A DNA stretch of 19,061 bases from GCA-020343675 sp964462945 (GTDB lineage Bacteria; Planctomycetota; Phycisphaerae; Sedimentisphaerales; Anaerobacaceae), in assembly GCA_964462945.1 (NCBI GenBank), contig CAYWZW010000090.1, forward strand, positions 1 to 19,061, written 5' to 3'. Position 1 is the stretch's first letter, and each line of letters starts with the position of its first letter. The notes under the pieces were generated by a model that saw only the letters and a program-made list of their open reading frames with translations, was not told the DNA's origin and ran no database searches. Below, one piece after another: positions 8,325 to 15,991 of this stretch. A program made the position numbers and the translations under genes.

Positions 8325-8952
8325 ATCTGTCCTTTTCAATTTTTTCCGCCAGTGAGATGATTTTCCGGGCGATTGTTGCTTTGCTCGCTTTGCGAAGCTT
8401 TAGCCATTTGCGGCCGGGTGTTTTTATCAGGACGCTGGTCTTGGCTGCGCCAACTGCGGCAGGAGTGTTGGCAACTATCATATCGAGATTCTTCTCTTGC
8501 AGCTTTTGCTCGGCCCGGCGTTGCAGGCTCCTATCCTCCATCGCGAAGCCGACAACAAGCTGCCTTTTGTTTTTATGTTTGCCGGCCCACTTAAGGATGT
8601 CGGTTGTCGGTTTCAATTTGATCGTCAGGTGTTTGCCGGTCTTTTTTATTTTGGTTTTAGCCGGGCGAACGGGAGTGTAATCGGCCACGGCCGCGGCCAT
8701 AATCAGGCAGTCGCACCGGTCGAATTGTTTCTGCACGGCGGCGAACATCTGCGCGGCGGTTTCAACTTGGACGATTTTTGCCGGGCCCGGCGGCTCTTGA
8801 GCGGTTGGGGCGGTTATGAGTGTCACGTTGTGCCCGGCCTTGAGTGCCGTGCGGGCCAGCACGTAACCCATTCTGCCGCTGCTTGCGTTGGAGATGAAGC
8901 GGACCGGGTCAATATACTCACGCGTGCCGCCTGCTGTGATTAGGATTCGCAT
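8215..8952 (-). CDS. coaB: Phosphopantothenate-cysteine ligase (CoaB, stand-alone)
   Basis: Couples phosphopantothenate to cysteine in coenzyme A synthesis. The frame gives 245 residues and lacks the CoaC domain that most bacteria fuse to it. Conserved features: ITAGGTREYIDPVRFI at the N-terminus, NASSGRMG (22-29), AAAVADY (86-92), KIKK (101-104) and VVGFAMED (133-140). The recognisable domain ends near residue 207. Residues 210-245 come from reading through the start of the downstream glycosidase gene in another frame, so the tail is probably a by-product of losing the original stop codon. It follows coaC by 36 nt. The start at 8952 has only a weak ribosome site. Confidence 0.92.
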   Translation of the reverse strand: MRILITAGGTREYIDPVRFISNASSGRMGYVLARTALKAGHNVTLITAPTAQEPPGPAKIVQVETAAQMFAAVQKQFDRCDCLIMAAAVADYTPVRPAKTKIKKTGKHLTIKLKPTTDILKWAGKHKNKRQLVVGFAMEDRSLQRRAEQKLQEKNLDMIVANTPAAVGAAKTSVLIKTPGRKWLKLRKASKATIARKIISLAEKIEKDRYENGNESSKNHFVSGVAVDICGKRISPRAGLPCEGK

Positions 8953-8988
8953 CGGGTATCTCGTGAAGTGTGGATCTTGTACTTCGCT

Positions 8989-9567
8989 TCACGCTTCGGG
9001 CTTTACGATTTTCGAGGCGACTTTTTCGATCGCTTCCAAGATGTCCTGCGGCTCCGACATTCTGCCGAGTCCTTCGACGCCGCAGGCGAGCCGGCCTTCG
9101 ACGGGGCCGATCACCTGGAAGCCCATTGCTTTGGCCGTCTTGACATTATTCTGAACGGCCGGGCTGGCCCACATATTGTTGTTCATCGCAGGAGCTAACA
9201 GCGTCCTGCCTGATTGAGTCAGAGGCCAGCACGCACACAGGATGGTGCTGAGCAAATCATCGCAAATGCCGTTTGCGATTTTGCCAATAATATTGGCGGT
9301 GGCAGGGACCACGATGACAAGATCAGCCCAATTGACCAAAGCGATGTGGCTGATGCCATGCTCTTCGGGCGTGCTCCACATCGTTGTAAAAACCGCAGAG
9401 CCGGTGACCGCCTCGAAGCTCTTCGGGCCGACGAGCCGGCAGGCGGACTCGGTCATGACCGTCCTGACCCTGGCCCCGGCGGCCGTCAGCTTACTGGCCA
9501 AATCGACTGCCTTGTAGGCGGCGACTCCGCCGGTAACACCCAGCAAAATGTTCAGGTTCTGAAACAT
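8989..9567 (-). CDS. coaC: Phosphopantothenoylcysteine decarboxylase (CoaC, stand-alone)
   Basis: FMN-dependent flavoprotein that decarboxylates phosphopantothenoylcysteine to phosphopantetheine. The 192-residue protein keeps the full set of family markers: NILLGVTGGVAAYKA at the N-terminus, the active-site His in ISHIAL (H74), the substrate motif PAMNNNMW (126-133) and the catalytic Cys in GRLACG (C162). It is separate from coaB, which follows after 36 nt on the same strand, so the two proteins presumably act together. I chose ATG 9567 because homology begins there; an in-frame GTG at 9597 adds ten Arg-rich residues with no support. Confidence 0.94.
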   Translation of the reverse strand: MFQNLNILLGVTGGVAAYKAVDLASKLTAAGARVRTVMTESACRLVGPKSFEAVTGSAVFTTMWSTPEEHGISHIALVNWADLVIVVPATANIIGKIANGICDDLLSTILCACWPLTQSGRTLLAPAMNNNMWASPAVQNNVKTAKAMGFQVIGPVEGRLACGVEGLGRMSEPQDILEAIEKVASKIVKPEA

Positions 9568-9627
9568 TCTCCGTCTCGCTCGAGGGCCGAGTCGCACCGG
9601 GCCGTTGCGTTTGTCCGACGTTCTTCT

Positions 9628-9849
9628 CTATTTGTCCGTGGGCTGCGCGGGTAATCCGTCGTCGGCGGCAATCTTGTCCTGTAAGATTTCCTGAACGACG
9701 ATTTCGAGCATCGTCTTTCCTTCGGTGTCCTTAATCAAGGGCCGGCCGCCCTGCAAAAGCTCGCCCAGCCGTTTTTGAACCAGCGCCGTCAATTTGAATC
9801 TGCCGCCAACTTTGTTGATCAGATCCTCGCTCTTAAGTTCTTCTATCAT
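9628..9849 (-). CDS. rpoZ: RNA polymerase omega subunit
   Basis: A 73-residue protein resembling the omega subunit, which helps assemble RNA polymerase by binding beta-prime. Residues 9-40 (DLINKVGGRFKLTALVQKR and the following GGRPLI) match the conserved omega core, and EGKTMLEIVVQEI matches the second helix region. Its place directly after gmk, as in E. coli and many other bacteria, supports the call. The ribosome site before ATG 9849 is weak. It is followed by coaC after 60 nt. Because the protein is short, the family call rests partly on gene order. Confidence 0.82.
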   Translation of the reverse strand: MIEELKSEDLINKVGGRFKLTALVQKRLGELLQGGRPLIKDTEGKTMLEIVVQEILQDKIAADDGLPAQPTDK

Positions 9850-9910
9850 CTTCTGTATCTCTCACTTACTATCCGCCGGACACAAGCGGACTCATCGGTC
9901 TTTCGAGTTC

Positions 9911-10495
9911 TTACACTTCGCTCTTTTTGTCCTCGATAATTTGCACGCATTCGTTCACCGCCTGCTGCAAATCCTCGTTGATAACCATGTGCTTATAATA
10001 TTGCCAGGCAGCAGCAATCTCAGCGCTTGCCCCGTTTAGTCTTTTTGCAGCCGCCTCAGCCGCTTCTCTGCCTCTGTGATCCAGACGGTCCGCGAGCTCC
10101 TTTGCGCTCGGGGGTAAGATGAAAATCATTGCCGCATCCGGGAAAACCGCCTTGATTTGTCTGGCCCCTTGAACGTCGATCTCCAGAATGACCACCTTAC
10201 CGTCTTTCATCGCTTCGGTAACCTTGTCCTTCGGCGTTCCGTAAAAATGGCCGAACACCTTGGCATGTTCCAGCAGCAGCCCCTTTTTGATCCGTTCCTG
10301 AAACTCTTTGTCTGATATGAACCAATAGTCGCGCCCATTTACCTCCGCTTTACTCTTCGGCCGGGTAGTCACTGAGACACTGAGGTAAGCATTGGTCAGA
10401 CGCTTCACTATCCCTTTGCAGATTGTGCTTTTTCCGACACCTGACGGGCCGCTCACGATTACCACTTTGCCTTGCTTGCTCTTTGTATCAGTCAT
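9911..10495 (-). CDS. gmk: Guanylate kinase
   Basis: Phosphorylates GMP to GDP with ATP in the cytoplasm. The 194-residue protein has the P-loop GPSGVGKS (16-23), the GMP-binding segment SVTTRPKSKAEVNGRDYWF (41-59), EIDVQGARQ (105-113) and the lid-region Arg-rich stretch RLDHRGRE. Length is normal for the family. ATG 10495 has GGGA 6 nt upstream and homology starts at once. The frame is open further upstream into yicC, but that extension is only yicC read in another frame. It sits 47 nt after yicC and 61 nt before rpoZ, the usual order. Confidence 0.95.
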   Translation of the reverse strand: MTDTKSKQGKVVIVSGPSGVGKSTICKGIVKRLTNAYLSVSVTTRPKSKAEVNGRDYWFISDKEFQERIKKGLLLEHAKVFGHFYGTPKDKVTEAMKDGKVVILEIDVQGARQIKAVFPDAAMIFILPPSAKELADRLDHRGREAAEAAAKRLNGASAEIAAAWQYYKHMVINEDLQQAVNECVQIIEDKKSEV

Positions 10496-10542
10496 TACAA
10501 TCCCAGCCCAGATATTTGGCAGCCGTATGGTTCCACTCCCTT

Positions 10543-11427
10543 CTACTCCACATTCTGAACCTGTTCCTTGATCCGATCGACCTGGCACTTCATATCCACC
10601 ACGAAGCGTGTGATTTGCGTATCGGAGGTCTTGCTCGCAATGGTGTTTGCTTCCCTGAGCATTTCCTGGCTGATAAAGTCCAGCCTGCGCCCCGCCTGGT
10701 CCTTGCCCTGGCAGCACTGCGAAAACTGCTCCAGATGGGAATCCAGCCGGGCGACTTCTTCGGATATATCCGACCTGTCCGCAAAAATCGCCACTTCCCT
10801 GGCAAGAATCTCTTCTTCCAATTCCAGCTCCGCGTGCGCGAGCAACTCATCGACCCTTTTCTTGAGCTTCTGTGCGTACTCTTTCAGGACAACGGCGCCC
10901 CGATCACGGATTTGCCGAAGGTCCTGGCGTATCGCATCGCAACACTTCTTCAAATCAGCTTCCAAAAAGCCGCCTTCGACGGCGCGCATTTTCTTGAGCT
11001 GCTCCAGCGCTTCGCGACTGATTCTCAGGATCACTTCTCTGATCTGCCCGGCTTTTTCCGCATCCGGCGATGTCGGCCGAATGATGCCGGGCAAATTTAG
11101 CAGGTTACTAATGTCAATCGCCCCGTGAATACCGGCCGAGATCCCGGCCCGGTTCAGTTTCTCTGCAACGGCCTGCAAAGCCGCCTGGTCTATATCAAAG
11201 AGCGCATCGGCTGACGCATCTTTGAGCCGGAGCACATAATTTACCGTCCCGCGTCCCAGATTGTCACGCAGAAGGTTCTCGATATCTTCTTCCAGAAACG
11301 CTGCCAGCTCCGGCAGCTTCACAACGGTCTTGAAGTAACGGTTATTGACGGTCTTGATGCTGACCGTGTAACTGACCCCGTTACCCTCACCCTGCGCCTC
11401 GCCATAGCCGGTCATGCTATTAATCAT
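10543..11427 (-). CDS. yicC: YicC/YloC family endoribonuclease
   Basis: A 294-residue protein of the YicC/YloC family, whose members have been reported as RNA endonucleases acting on small RNAs. The N-terminal signature MINSMTGYGEA and VSIKTVNNRYFK (about 23-34) are conserved, as is the C-terminal block GRRLDFISQEMLREANTIASK (about 247-267) and the ending QVDRIKEQVQNVE. The long helical middle (about 150-235) looks coiled-coil-like. I chose ATG 11427 because it gives the standard family N-terminus, although no strong ribosome site precedes it; an ATG at 11481 would add 18 residues. Neighbours secG and gmk are 72 and 47 nt away. Confidence 0.9.
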   Translation of the reverse strand: MINSMTGYGEAQGEGNGVSYTVSIKTVNNRYFKTVVKLPELAAFLEEDIENLLRDNLGRGTVNYVLRLKDASADALFDIDQAALQAVAEKLNRAGISAGIHGAIDISNLLNLPGIIRPTSPDAEKAGQIREVILRISREALEQLKKMRAVEGGFLEADLKKCCDAIRQDLRQIRDRGAVVLKEYAQKLKKRVDELLAHAELELEEEILAREVAIFADRSDISEEVARLDSHLEQFSQCCQGKDQAGRRLDFISQEMLREANTIASKTSDTQITRFVVDMKCQVDRIKEQVQNVE

Positions 11428-11499
11428 AAGATCACGCTTTCGCACCCCATTCGGCTCTGTCCATGGCCGTTCTATGTGCACGTTAGAGCAATTTCCCCG

Positions 11500-11904
11500 T
11501 CAACGGCCCGGCGAATTCATATCGGCACTGGTGTTCGCATCACCGGCCGCGTCCTGGGCATCTCCGGTCGCAAGCGGCGGCTGCGGGCTTGCCGGCGGCT
11601 CTTGTTGAGATTGCGGGCTCACGTCATAGTCGCCCGTAGGAGCCTGCGGTTTGTAGAATCTGGCCATCACGACGGCGAGGGTCAGAAACACGCCGACCAG
11701 CACGATGGTCACCCACGTCAGAAAGTCGCCGGTCTTGGACCCCAAAATTCCGCTGGCCATACCGCCGCCGAACGCCGCACTCAAGCCGCCGCCTCTGCCT
11801 TTTTGGATCAGAATGACCAGAATCAGCACGACGCAGCAAAGAATGAATACGACGGCCACTACATTCATAAAAAAGCTTATTTTCAACAACGGAAGACTCA
11901 TCAT
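11500..11904 (-). CDS. secG: Preprotein translocase subunit SecG
   Basis: Small inner-membrane subunit of the SecYEG export channel. Two membrane helices are visible (about 13-33 and 62-82). They are joined by the diagnostic loop QKGRGGGLSAAFGGG and GSKTGDFLTW. A 48-residue hydrophilic tail rich in Pro, Gln, Ala and Asp follows the second helix, making the protein 134 residues, longer than the E. coli protein; similar tails are common in SecG of other phyla. ATG 11904 has GGGGA 6 nt upstream. It starts 25 nt after tpiA, a common pairing. Confidence 0.92.
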   Translation of the reverse strand: MMSLPLLKISFFMNVVAVVFILCCVVLILVILIQKGRGGGLSAAFGGGMASGILGSKTGDFLTWVTIVLVGVFLTLAVVMARFYKPQAPTGDYDVSPQSQQEPPASPQPPLATGDAQDAAGDANTSADMNSPGR

Positions 11905-11929
11905 GATTGTTCCCCACAAAAATAAGGAC

Positions 11930-12688
11930 TCAAATTGCAGCCTGAATGATGGCGAGAAAATCATTCGCTTTCAAACTGGCCCCGCCGACGAGCAGACCAT
12001 CTATATCCGGCTGGCCCATCAGCTCAGCCGCGTTGCTCGGTTTTACCGAGCCGCCATAGAGGATGCGAATTTCCTCAGCCAACCGGTCATCGTAGATCCG
12101 GTCCAGCAGCTTTCGTATAAAATCATGTACGTCCTGGGCCTGCTCCGGCGTGGCCGTGACTCCTGTGCCGATCGCCCAGACCGGCTCGTAGGCTATCGTC
12201 ACCGCCGAGAGCTTCTCGTCGCTTAGGCCGGCCAGGCCTTTTTCCAACTGCCGAGTGACCACCTCGTTCGTCCGTGACGCCTCGCGCTCGGCCAGCAGCT
12301 CTCCCACGCACAATATGGGCAAGAGTCCGCCGCTGATCGCGGCGGCGACTTTCTTGTTAATCAGCTCATCCGTTTCACCGATAACGTGCCGACGCTCCGA
12401 ATGGCCGCAGAGGCAATAGGTGCAGCCGATGTCTTTCAACATTGAGGCGCTGATCTCACCGGTAAAGGCTCCGTCCGGCTCGAAGTACATGTCCTGGGCG
12501 CCGACGGCGATGCTCGATGCGGTAAGGGCCCTGATCACCGCCTGAAGATAGACAAACGGCGGACAAACCGCAACAGTCACGCTGTGGCCTGCTTCGGCAG
12601 ATCCGGAGGCAATGCGCTTAGCCAGCTCTACACTGCTGTGGCTGTTCGTGCTCATCTTCCAGTTGCCGGCCACAAATGGCTTTCTCAT
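11930..12688 (-). CDS. tpiA: Triosephosphate isomerase
   Basis: Interconverts dihydroxyacetone phosphate and glyceraldehyde 3-phosphate in glycolysis. All catalytic residues are present in the 252-residue TIM barrel: K11 in GNWKM, H96 in CGHSERR and E168 in AYEPVWAIGTG. The mobile loop (WAIGTG) and phosphate-binding YGGSV and LLVGGASL motifs are intact. ATG 12688 has AGGAG 7 nt upstream and gives the standard N-terminus MRKPFVAGNWKM. Upstream pheA ends 76 nt earlier; secG follows after 25 nt. Confidence 0.97.
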   Translation of the reverse strand: MRKPFVAGNWKMSTNSHSSVELAKRIASGSAEAGHSVTVAVCPPFVYLQAVIRALTASSIAVGAQDMYFEPDGAFTGEISASMLKDIGCTYCLCGHSERRHVIGETDELINKKVAAAISGGLLPILCVGELLAEREASRTNEVVTRQLEKGLAGLSDEKLSAVTIAYEPVWAIGTGVTATPEQAQDVHDFIRKLLDRIYDDRLAEEIRILYGGSVKPSNAAELMGQPDIDGLLVGGASLKANDFLAIIQAAI

Positions 12689-12764
12689 GAAACTCTCCTG
12701 TATGGGCAACCCATCGCTCGTGCCTTGTCGTTCGGGGCATTGAAGCGCGGGCGGCGGCTAACAG

Positions 12765-13835
12765 CTATAATAACTCCGTTGCTCTCGGGAAACTGCCCAA
12801 TACCGAGAGCTGCAAACAATGCTTACGCGACTCTTCCAGTCCTTCGCGGATATGTTTCTCTGTCCTGTGCCCCAGGAAATCCACAAAGAAATAATACTCC
12901 CACTGCCTTTTCCTGCTCGGTCTGGATTCTATGTTCGTCAGGTTGATGCCGTACCGCTTGAAGACATCAAGCACATCGGCCAAGGCCCCGGCCTTGTGCG
13001 CCGTGCTGAACAGTATGGCGGTCTTGTCTTCGCTGGTCGGCTTGGCGTCTTGTCGGCTGATAACCAGAAATCGTGTTACGTTATTGGCGATATCCTCGAT
13101 GTTTTCGCAGATAATTTTCAGTCCGTACAGCTCGGCGGCGACGCTGGATCCAATCGCGGCGGTATTCGGCTCCTCGGCGGCCAATTGTGCGGCCCTGGCC
13201 GTGGAGGCCACGGGGATCGTTTGCGCCTCTTTGAAGGTAGCACTGAGCCAGTTTCTGCACTGGGTAAAGACCTCCGGCTTGGAATAAATCTTCTCGACTT
13301 CTTCCAGCGAACATTTGGCCAACAAGTTGTGATGGATGGCCATGAGGACCTCCGCACAGACCTTCACATCCGAATCGATCAGAGCGTCGAGCGTCTCTAT
13401 TACGCCGCCGCCCATGGTGTTCTCTACCGGTGCAAGACCCAAATCGCAACGACCCTTGCTGACTTCATCGAAGATACTTGCAATGTCCGCCAACGGCTCA
13501 TACTCGACGCTTTGGCCGAACTTGAGCATAGCCGCCGTGTGGCTGAAACTGCCGGCGGGGCCGAGATAGCCGATCCGCAGCGGCCTCTCCAGAACGAAAG
13601 AGCCGCTCATAAGCTCACGCCAAATAGCCATGAGGCACCTGTCGGGCAGCGGGCCCTCATTGGCCTCGATAATCCTGGAAAATATCTCTTTCTCGCGGTC
13701 CGGCGCATAGACCGGCTTGTCGGTCTTATTTTTGAGCTTTCCGATCTCCACCACAACGCGCGCACGCTCGTTGAGCAGCTTTACAAGCTGGCGGTCAAGC
13801 TCATCTATTTTCTTTCTCAACTCTTCGAGAGACAT
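12765..13835 (-). CDS. pheA: Bifunctional chorismate mutase/prephenate dehydratase (P-protein)
   Basis: Makes phenylpyruvate from chorismate for phenylalanine synthesis. Three domains are visible in 356 residues: an AroQ-type chorismate mutase (1-80, with IDELDRQLVKLLNERA), a prephenate dehydratase (about 86-262, with GPAGSFSH, PVENTMGG and the catalytic TRF at 254-256), and an ACT regulatory domain (about 272-350, with GALADVL and ESRP at 303-306), which in this family binds Phe for feedback inhibition. It is the first gene of the minus-strand run. The ATG at 13835 has no clear Shine-Dalgarno, but the chorismate mutase helix starts directly after it. A promoter lies about 70 nt upstream. Confidence 0.95.
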   Translation of the reverse strand: MSLEELRKKIDELDRQLVKLLNERARVVVEIGKLKNKTDKPVYAPDREKEIFSRIIEANEGPLPDRCLMAIWRELMSGSFVLERPLRIGYLGPAGSFSHTAAMLKFGQSVEYEPLADIASIFDEVSKGRCDLGLAPVENTMGGGVIETLDALIDSDVKVCAEVLMAIHHNLLAKCSLEEVEKIYSKPEVFTQCRNWLSATFKEAQTIPVASTARAAQLAAEEPNTAAIGSSVAAELYGLKIICENIEDIANNVTRFLVISRQDAKPTSEDKTAILFSTAHKAGALADVLDVFKRYGINLTNIESRPSRKRQWEYYFFVDFLGHRTEKHIREGLEESRKHCLQLSVLGSFPRATELL

Positions 13836-13913
13836 AAACTAAGAGCAAAAGAACACAAGCATGAACATATCTTCGCTGCCGGCCGTACCATGCCATTTTT
13901 ATAAAAACCAATA

Positions 13914-13942
13914 TATCTAACAAAATTTTTCTCTTGCGTCAA
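13914..13942 (-). promoter_or_regulatory. Promoter of the pheA gene run
   Basis: Read on the minus strand, TTGACG (13942-13937) is followed after exactly 17 nt by TAGATA (13919-13914). The -35 box matches in 5 of 6 positions, the -10 in only 3 of 6. Transcription would start near 13907, giving a leader of about 70 nt. Its -35 overlaps that of the ogt promoter. Confidence 0.45.
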
Positions 13943-13963
13943 TGAATTTGCTCATTAGATAAT
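13935..13963 (+). promoter_or_regulatory. Promoter of ogt, overlapping the pheA promoter
   Basis: TTGCGT (13935-13940) and GATAAT (13958-13963) are separated by 17 nt. Transcription would start near 13970, giving a leader of about 20 nt to ATG 13992. The -35 hexamer shares bases 13937-13940 with the divergent -35 box, so one polymerase should exclude the other. Confidence 0.4.
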
Positions 13964-13991
13964 ATTTTGAATGGGCATTGCAGGCAAAAAA

Positions 13992-14516
13992 ATGCAAAGA
14001 GCTGCAAAATATGTGATTTTCAGAACGAAATGGGGGTACTTCGGCCTTGCCGGGACCGAATCGGCTCTCTGCCGAACTCAACTGCCCGCGCTGAAATCGG
14101 GAATAATCGAATCGCAACTCCTGGAGAATCTGCCACTTGCCCGTTTCGATAGGACCTTTTTCAAAGCTCTCCAGGAACAGATAACCGCCTATTTCGAGGG
14201 CACCCGCGTCAATTTCAGCCCGGACACTCCTCTGCTCCTCGACGGATTCACTGGCTTTTCGCAATCGGTTTTGAACACGTGCAGGAAAATAGGATTCGGC
14301 CGGACAATCAGCTATGCCGGATTGGCGAGCGAATCGGGCCGGCCGGCGGCAAGCCGAGCCGTCGGCAGCGCACTTGCCAAGAACCCCCTTCCACTCATCA
14401 TCCCCTGCCACCGCGTACTCCGCAGCGACGGTAAATTGGGCGGCTTCTCCGCCCCCGGCGGCATATCCCTCAAGAAAAAGATGCTTGAACTGGAGCGTCA
14501 GGCACTCGAAGCCTGA
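13992..14516 (+). CDS. ogt: Methylated-DNA-[protein]-cysteine S-methyltransferase
   Basis: Suicide DNA-repair protein that moves the methyl group from O6-methylguanine (and O4-methylthymine) to its own cysteine. The active-site motif IPCHRV is intact, with acceptor C139 in the 174-residue form, followed by GKLGGFSAPGG. The DNA-binding helix with the Arg finger (SRAVGSALAKNP, 121-132) and the GFGRTISYAGLA block are present, as is the short N-terminal domain. No Ada-type transcription domain is attached. AGG lies 7 nt before ATG 13992; an in-frame ATG at 13971 has no ribosome site and would sit at the predicted transcription start. It is transcribed away from pheA. Confidence 0.93.
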   Translation: MQRAAKYVIFRTKWGYFGLAGTESALCRTQLPALKSGIIESQLLENLPLARFDRTFFKALQEQITAYFEGTRVNFSPDTPLLLDGFTGFSQSVLNTCRKIGFGRTISYAGLASESGRPAASRAVGSALAKNPLPLIIPCHRVLRSDGKLGGFSAPGGISLKKKMLELERQALEA

Positions 14517-14616
14517 ATTTGCCGTTTTCTCGCGTCTAATAGCCTATGCAAAGCCTTGAACTGCACGCCCGGAGATCTGACTGAGCACATCGCCGGTGAG
14601 GATGAGAGTTCTTGAT

Positions 14617-15321
14617 CTATTCCAAATGCACGACGCCGGTCCGGCGGTCGGCCTCAAGGCTGGCTTTCTTAATACTATCGTAGAGGAGGCGGCAATTCCG
14701 TACCTTTTCAAAGACAAATTTCGGGTCTGTCTTGTCCGTCGTCACCAGCGCCACGGTGCCTACCCCGACGATACAATCCAGCAGGCTCCTGCGCATTTTC
14801 AGGTCTATCACCCGGAACATGTCCACATTGTCAACCTTTCTATCGAGAATCCCCCTGCTCCACTCAATTCGGTCGGCGGTCACCTCATAGTATATCATCT
14901 TGAGCTTCATCGCCTTGAGCAGAAGGATAAGCACGGCCAGCGTGCCGAGCCCGAAGCCCGCAATAATTCTGTACCGGCCAATCGCGAAAGCCTGATTTGC
15001 AGTGAGTTTCAAACCCAGCAGATTGTTGGCCAGGGTTTCGAGAGGCAGCTTGATCAAGAGCCATGCGACGCCAAGGACCAGCAATGCCTTTACCATCGCT
15101 GACGCCATCCCCCAGAGCGATGGCCTGCCGGCAAACAGGACGTCACCACTGGCTTGCTCGTCGTCGCAGGACTCAGAATCCGGCTCGGCATCCGCCTTCT
15201 GCAAAGCTTTGGCCTTTTCGCTGTTGAGGAATTCTCCACAGAACCGGCACTTGACAGCGGCTGCCTGGATGGCCTCGGCACAAAAAGGGCACGGCTTTGT
15301 CTGCAAGTCAACAACTGCCAT
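14617..15321 (-). CDS. Membrane protein with zinc ribbon and bacterial PH (bPH2/DUF304) domain
   Basis: A 234-residue protein. The N-terminus carries a zinc ribbon with Cys pairs C11-P-F-C14 and C25-R-F-C28. An acidic linker (about 45-60) leads to two membrane helices (about 71-92 and 118-137). The C-terminal part (about 140-218: YYEVTADRIEWSRGILDRKVDNVDMFRVIDLKM) is typical of the bPH2/DUF304 domain that follows membrane helices in YdbS/YdbT-like proteins. Function is unknown; the ribbon and PH domain suggest an adaptor at the membrane. No good ribosome site precedes ATG 15321. It converges on ogt with 100 nt between stops, in which I see no terminator. Confidence 0.8.
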   Translation of the reverse strand: MAVVDLQTKPCPFCAEAIQAAAVKCRFCGEFLNSEKAKALQKADAEPDSESCDDEQASGDVLFAGRPSLWGMASAMVKALLVLGVAWLLIKLPLETLANNLLGLKLTANQAFAIGRYRIIAGFGLGTLAVLILLLKAMKLKMIYYEVTADRIEWSRGILDRKVDNVDMFRVIDLKMRRSLLDCIVGVGTVALVTTDKTDPKFVFEKVRNCRLLYDSIKKASLEADRRTGVVHLE

Positions 15322-15389
15322 ACGTCATATATCGGAAAGACGCTGGCAATTCGAGCAGGAGATTCTTTCCCTTCGAATGTAATATCTTG

Positions 15390-15434
15390 CCAACAAACAG
15401 GTTACGAAAAAAGCGAGACTTTTTCATTTGTTGG
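15390..15434. promoter_or_regulatory. Long dyad in the divergent intergenic region
   Basis: CCAACAAA (15390-15397) and TTTGTTGG (15427-15434) are perfect inverted arms. Inside them GAAAAA (15406-15411) faces TTTTTC (15420-15425), with an eight-base bulge on the left side. It lies between the divergent PH-domain gene and the membrane-protein operon. It could be an operator or a transcription block between them; no function is shown. Confidence 0.35.
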
Positions 15435-15467
15435 TGTAAAAAAAGTCACAAAAATTGTAAAATATAC

Positions 15468-15496
15468 TTGACATAATGTAATGTATAGAATACATT
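15468..15496 (+). promoter_or_regulatory. Promoter of the membrane-protein/XRE operon
   Basis: A perfect TTGACA (15468-15473) is followed after 17 nt by TACATT (15491-15496), a 4 of 6 match to the -10 consensus. Transcription would start near 15503, about 54 nt before ATG 15557. The spacer and -10 box are filled by an inverted repeat, annotated separately. Confidence 0.7.
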
Positions 15497-15497
15497 A
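15479..15497. promoter_or_regulatory. Candidate XRE operator overlapping the -10 box
   Basis: TAATGTA (15479-15485), a five-base spacer TAGAA, and TACATTA (15491-15497) form a perfect 7-bp inverted repeat. It spans most of the spacer and the whole -10 hexamer, so a dimer bound here would block the promoter. The operon's own XRE protein is the obvious candidate binder, by inference. Confidence 0.55.
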
Positions 15498-15556
15498 AGT
15501 ATGGTATGGCTTACATAACAAGTTATATCTGTCTCTTGAATATGAGGAGAAAAGTT

Positions 15557-15991
15557 ATGAACAGAATGCAGAAAATTGCCTGGTTCCTTGTAGTTACAAT
15601 ATCGCTTGGTGTTATCTTCAGCATCGCTGCCACCATCTTGCTTTACGCTAAGCTTGGAATGCCAAAAGCACAGGCAGGGCTTGCATTCTTGGCCATTGCC
15701 GGACTTGGCGGATTAGGGCCTCTGGTTTTCAAGAAGGACAAGGGGGCTGTGGCTTGCGACGAGCGCGACCGGATCATCAATAGACGTGCAGCTCTGGCGG
15801 CTTTCACCATAGCCTACCTGTTTGTCGGCCTGGCGTGCATGCTCCCCTTCTTTGTGCTCGGGCCGGATGGCTCAATATCGGTGACCTGGCTGCCAATGAT
15901 ATTCATGGGAGCGGGCCTCATCACGTTTTTCGTACATTCGGCAGCCATTCTGGTTCAGTATGGCCGGGGAACGAAAGGAGAACCATTGTGA
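15557..15991 (+). CDS. Four-helix membrane protein with DERD motif, paralog 1 (DUF2178-like)
   Basis: A 144-residue integral membrane protein with four predicted helices (about 7-30, 40-58, 78-100, 110-134). A cytoplasmic-looking loop carries DERDRIINRRA (68-78), and LGPDGSISV (101-109) and YGRGTK (135-140) follow. These three motifs recur in the next protein, so the pair are tandem paralogs. The DERD loop resembles small uncharacterised membrane proteins such as DUF2178 that often sit beside XRE regulators. ATG 15557 has AGGAGA 6 nt upstream; an in-frame ATG at 15506 lies at the predicted transcription start and is unlikely. Its stop overlaps the next start. Biochemical role unknown. Confidence 0.78.
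   Translation: MNRMQKIAWFLVVTISLGVIFSIAATILLYAKLGMPKAQAGLAFLAIAGLGGLGPLVFKKDKGAVACDERDRIINRRAALAAFTIAYLFVGLACMLPFFVLGPDGSISVTWLPMIFMGAGLITFFVHSAAILVQYGRGTKGEPL

Noticed and set aside
10496..10717. Upstream extension of gmk to 10717
   Set aside because: The extra 74 residues are the 3' part of yicC read in another frame; guanylate kinase homology starts right after ATG 10495.
12819..13904. A 361-codon plus-strand open frame
   Set aside because: It is fully antisense to pheA, whose three domains are intact; no motif or ribosome site supports it.
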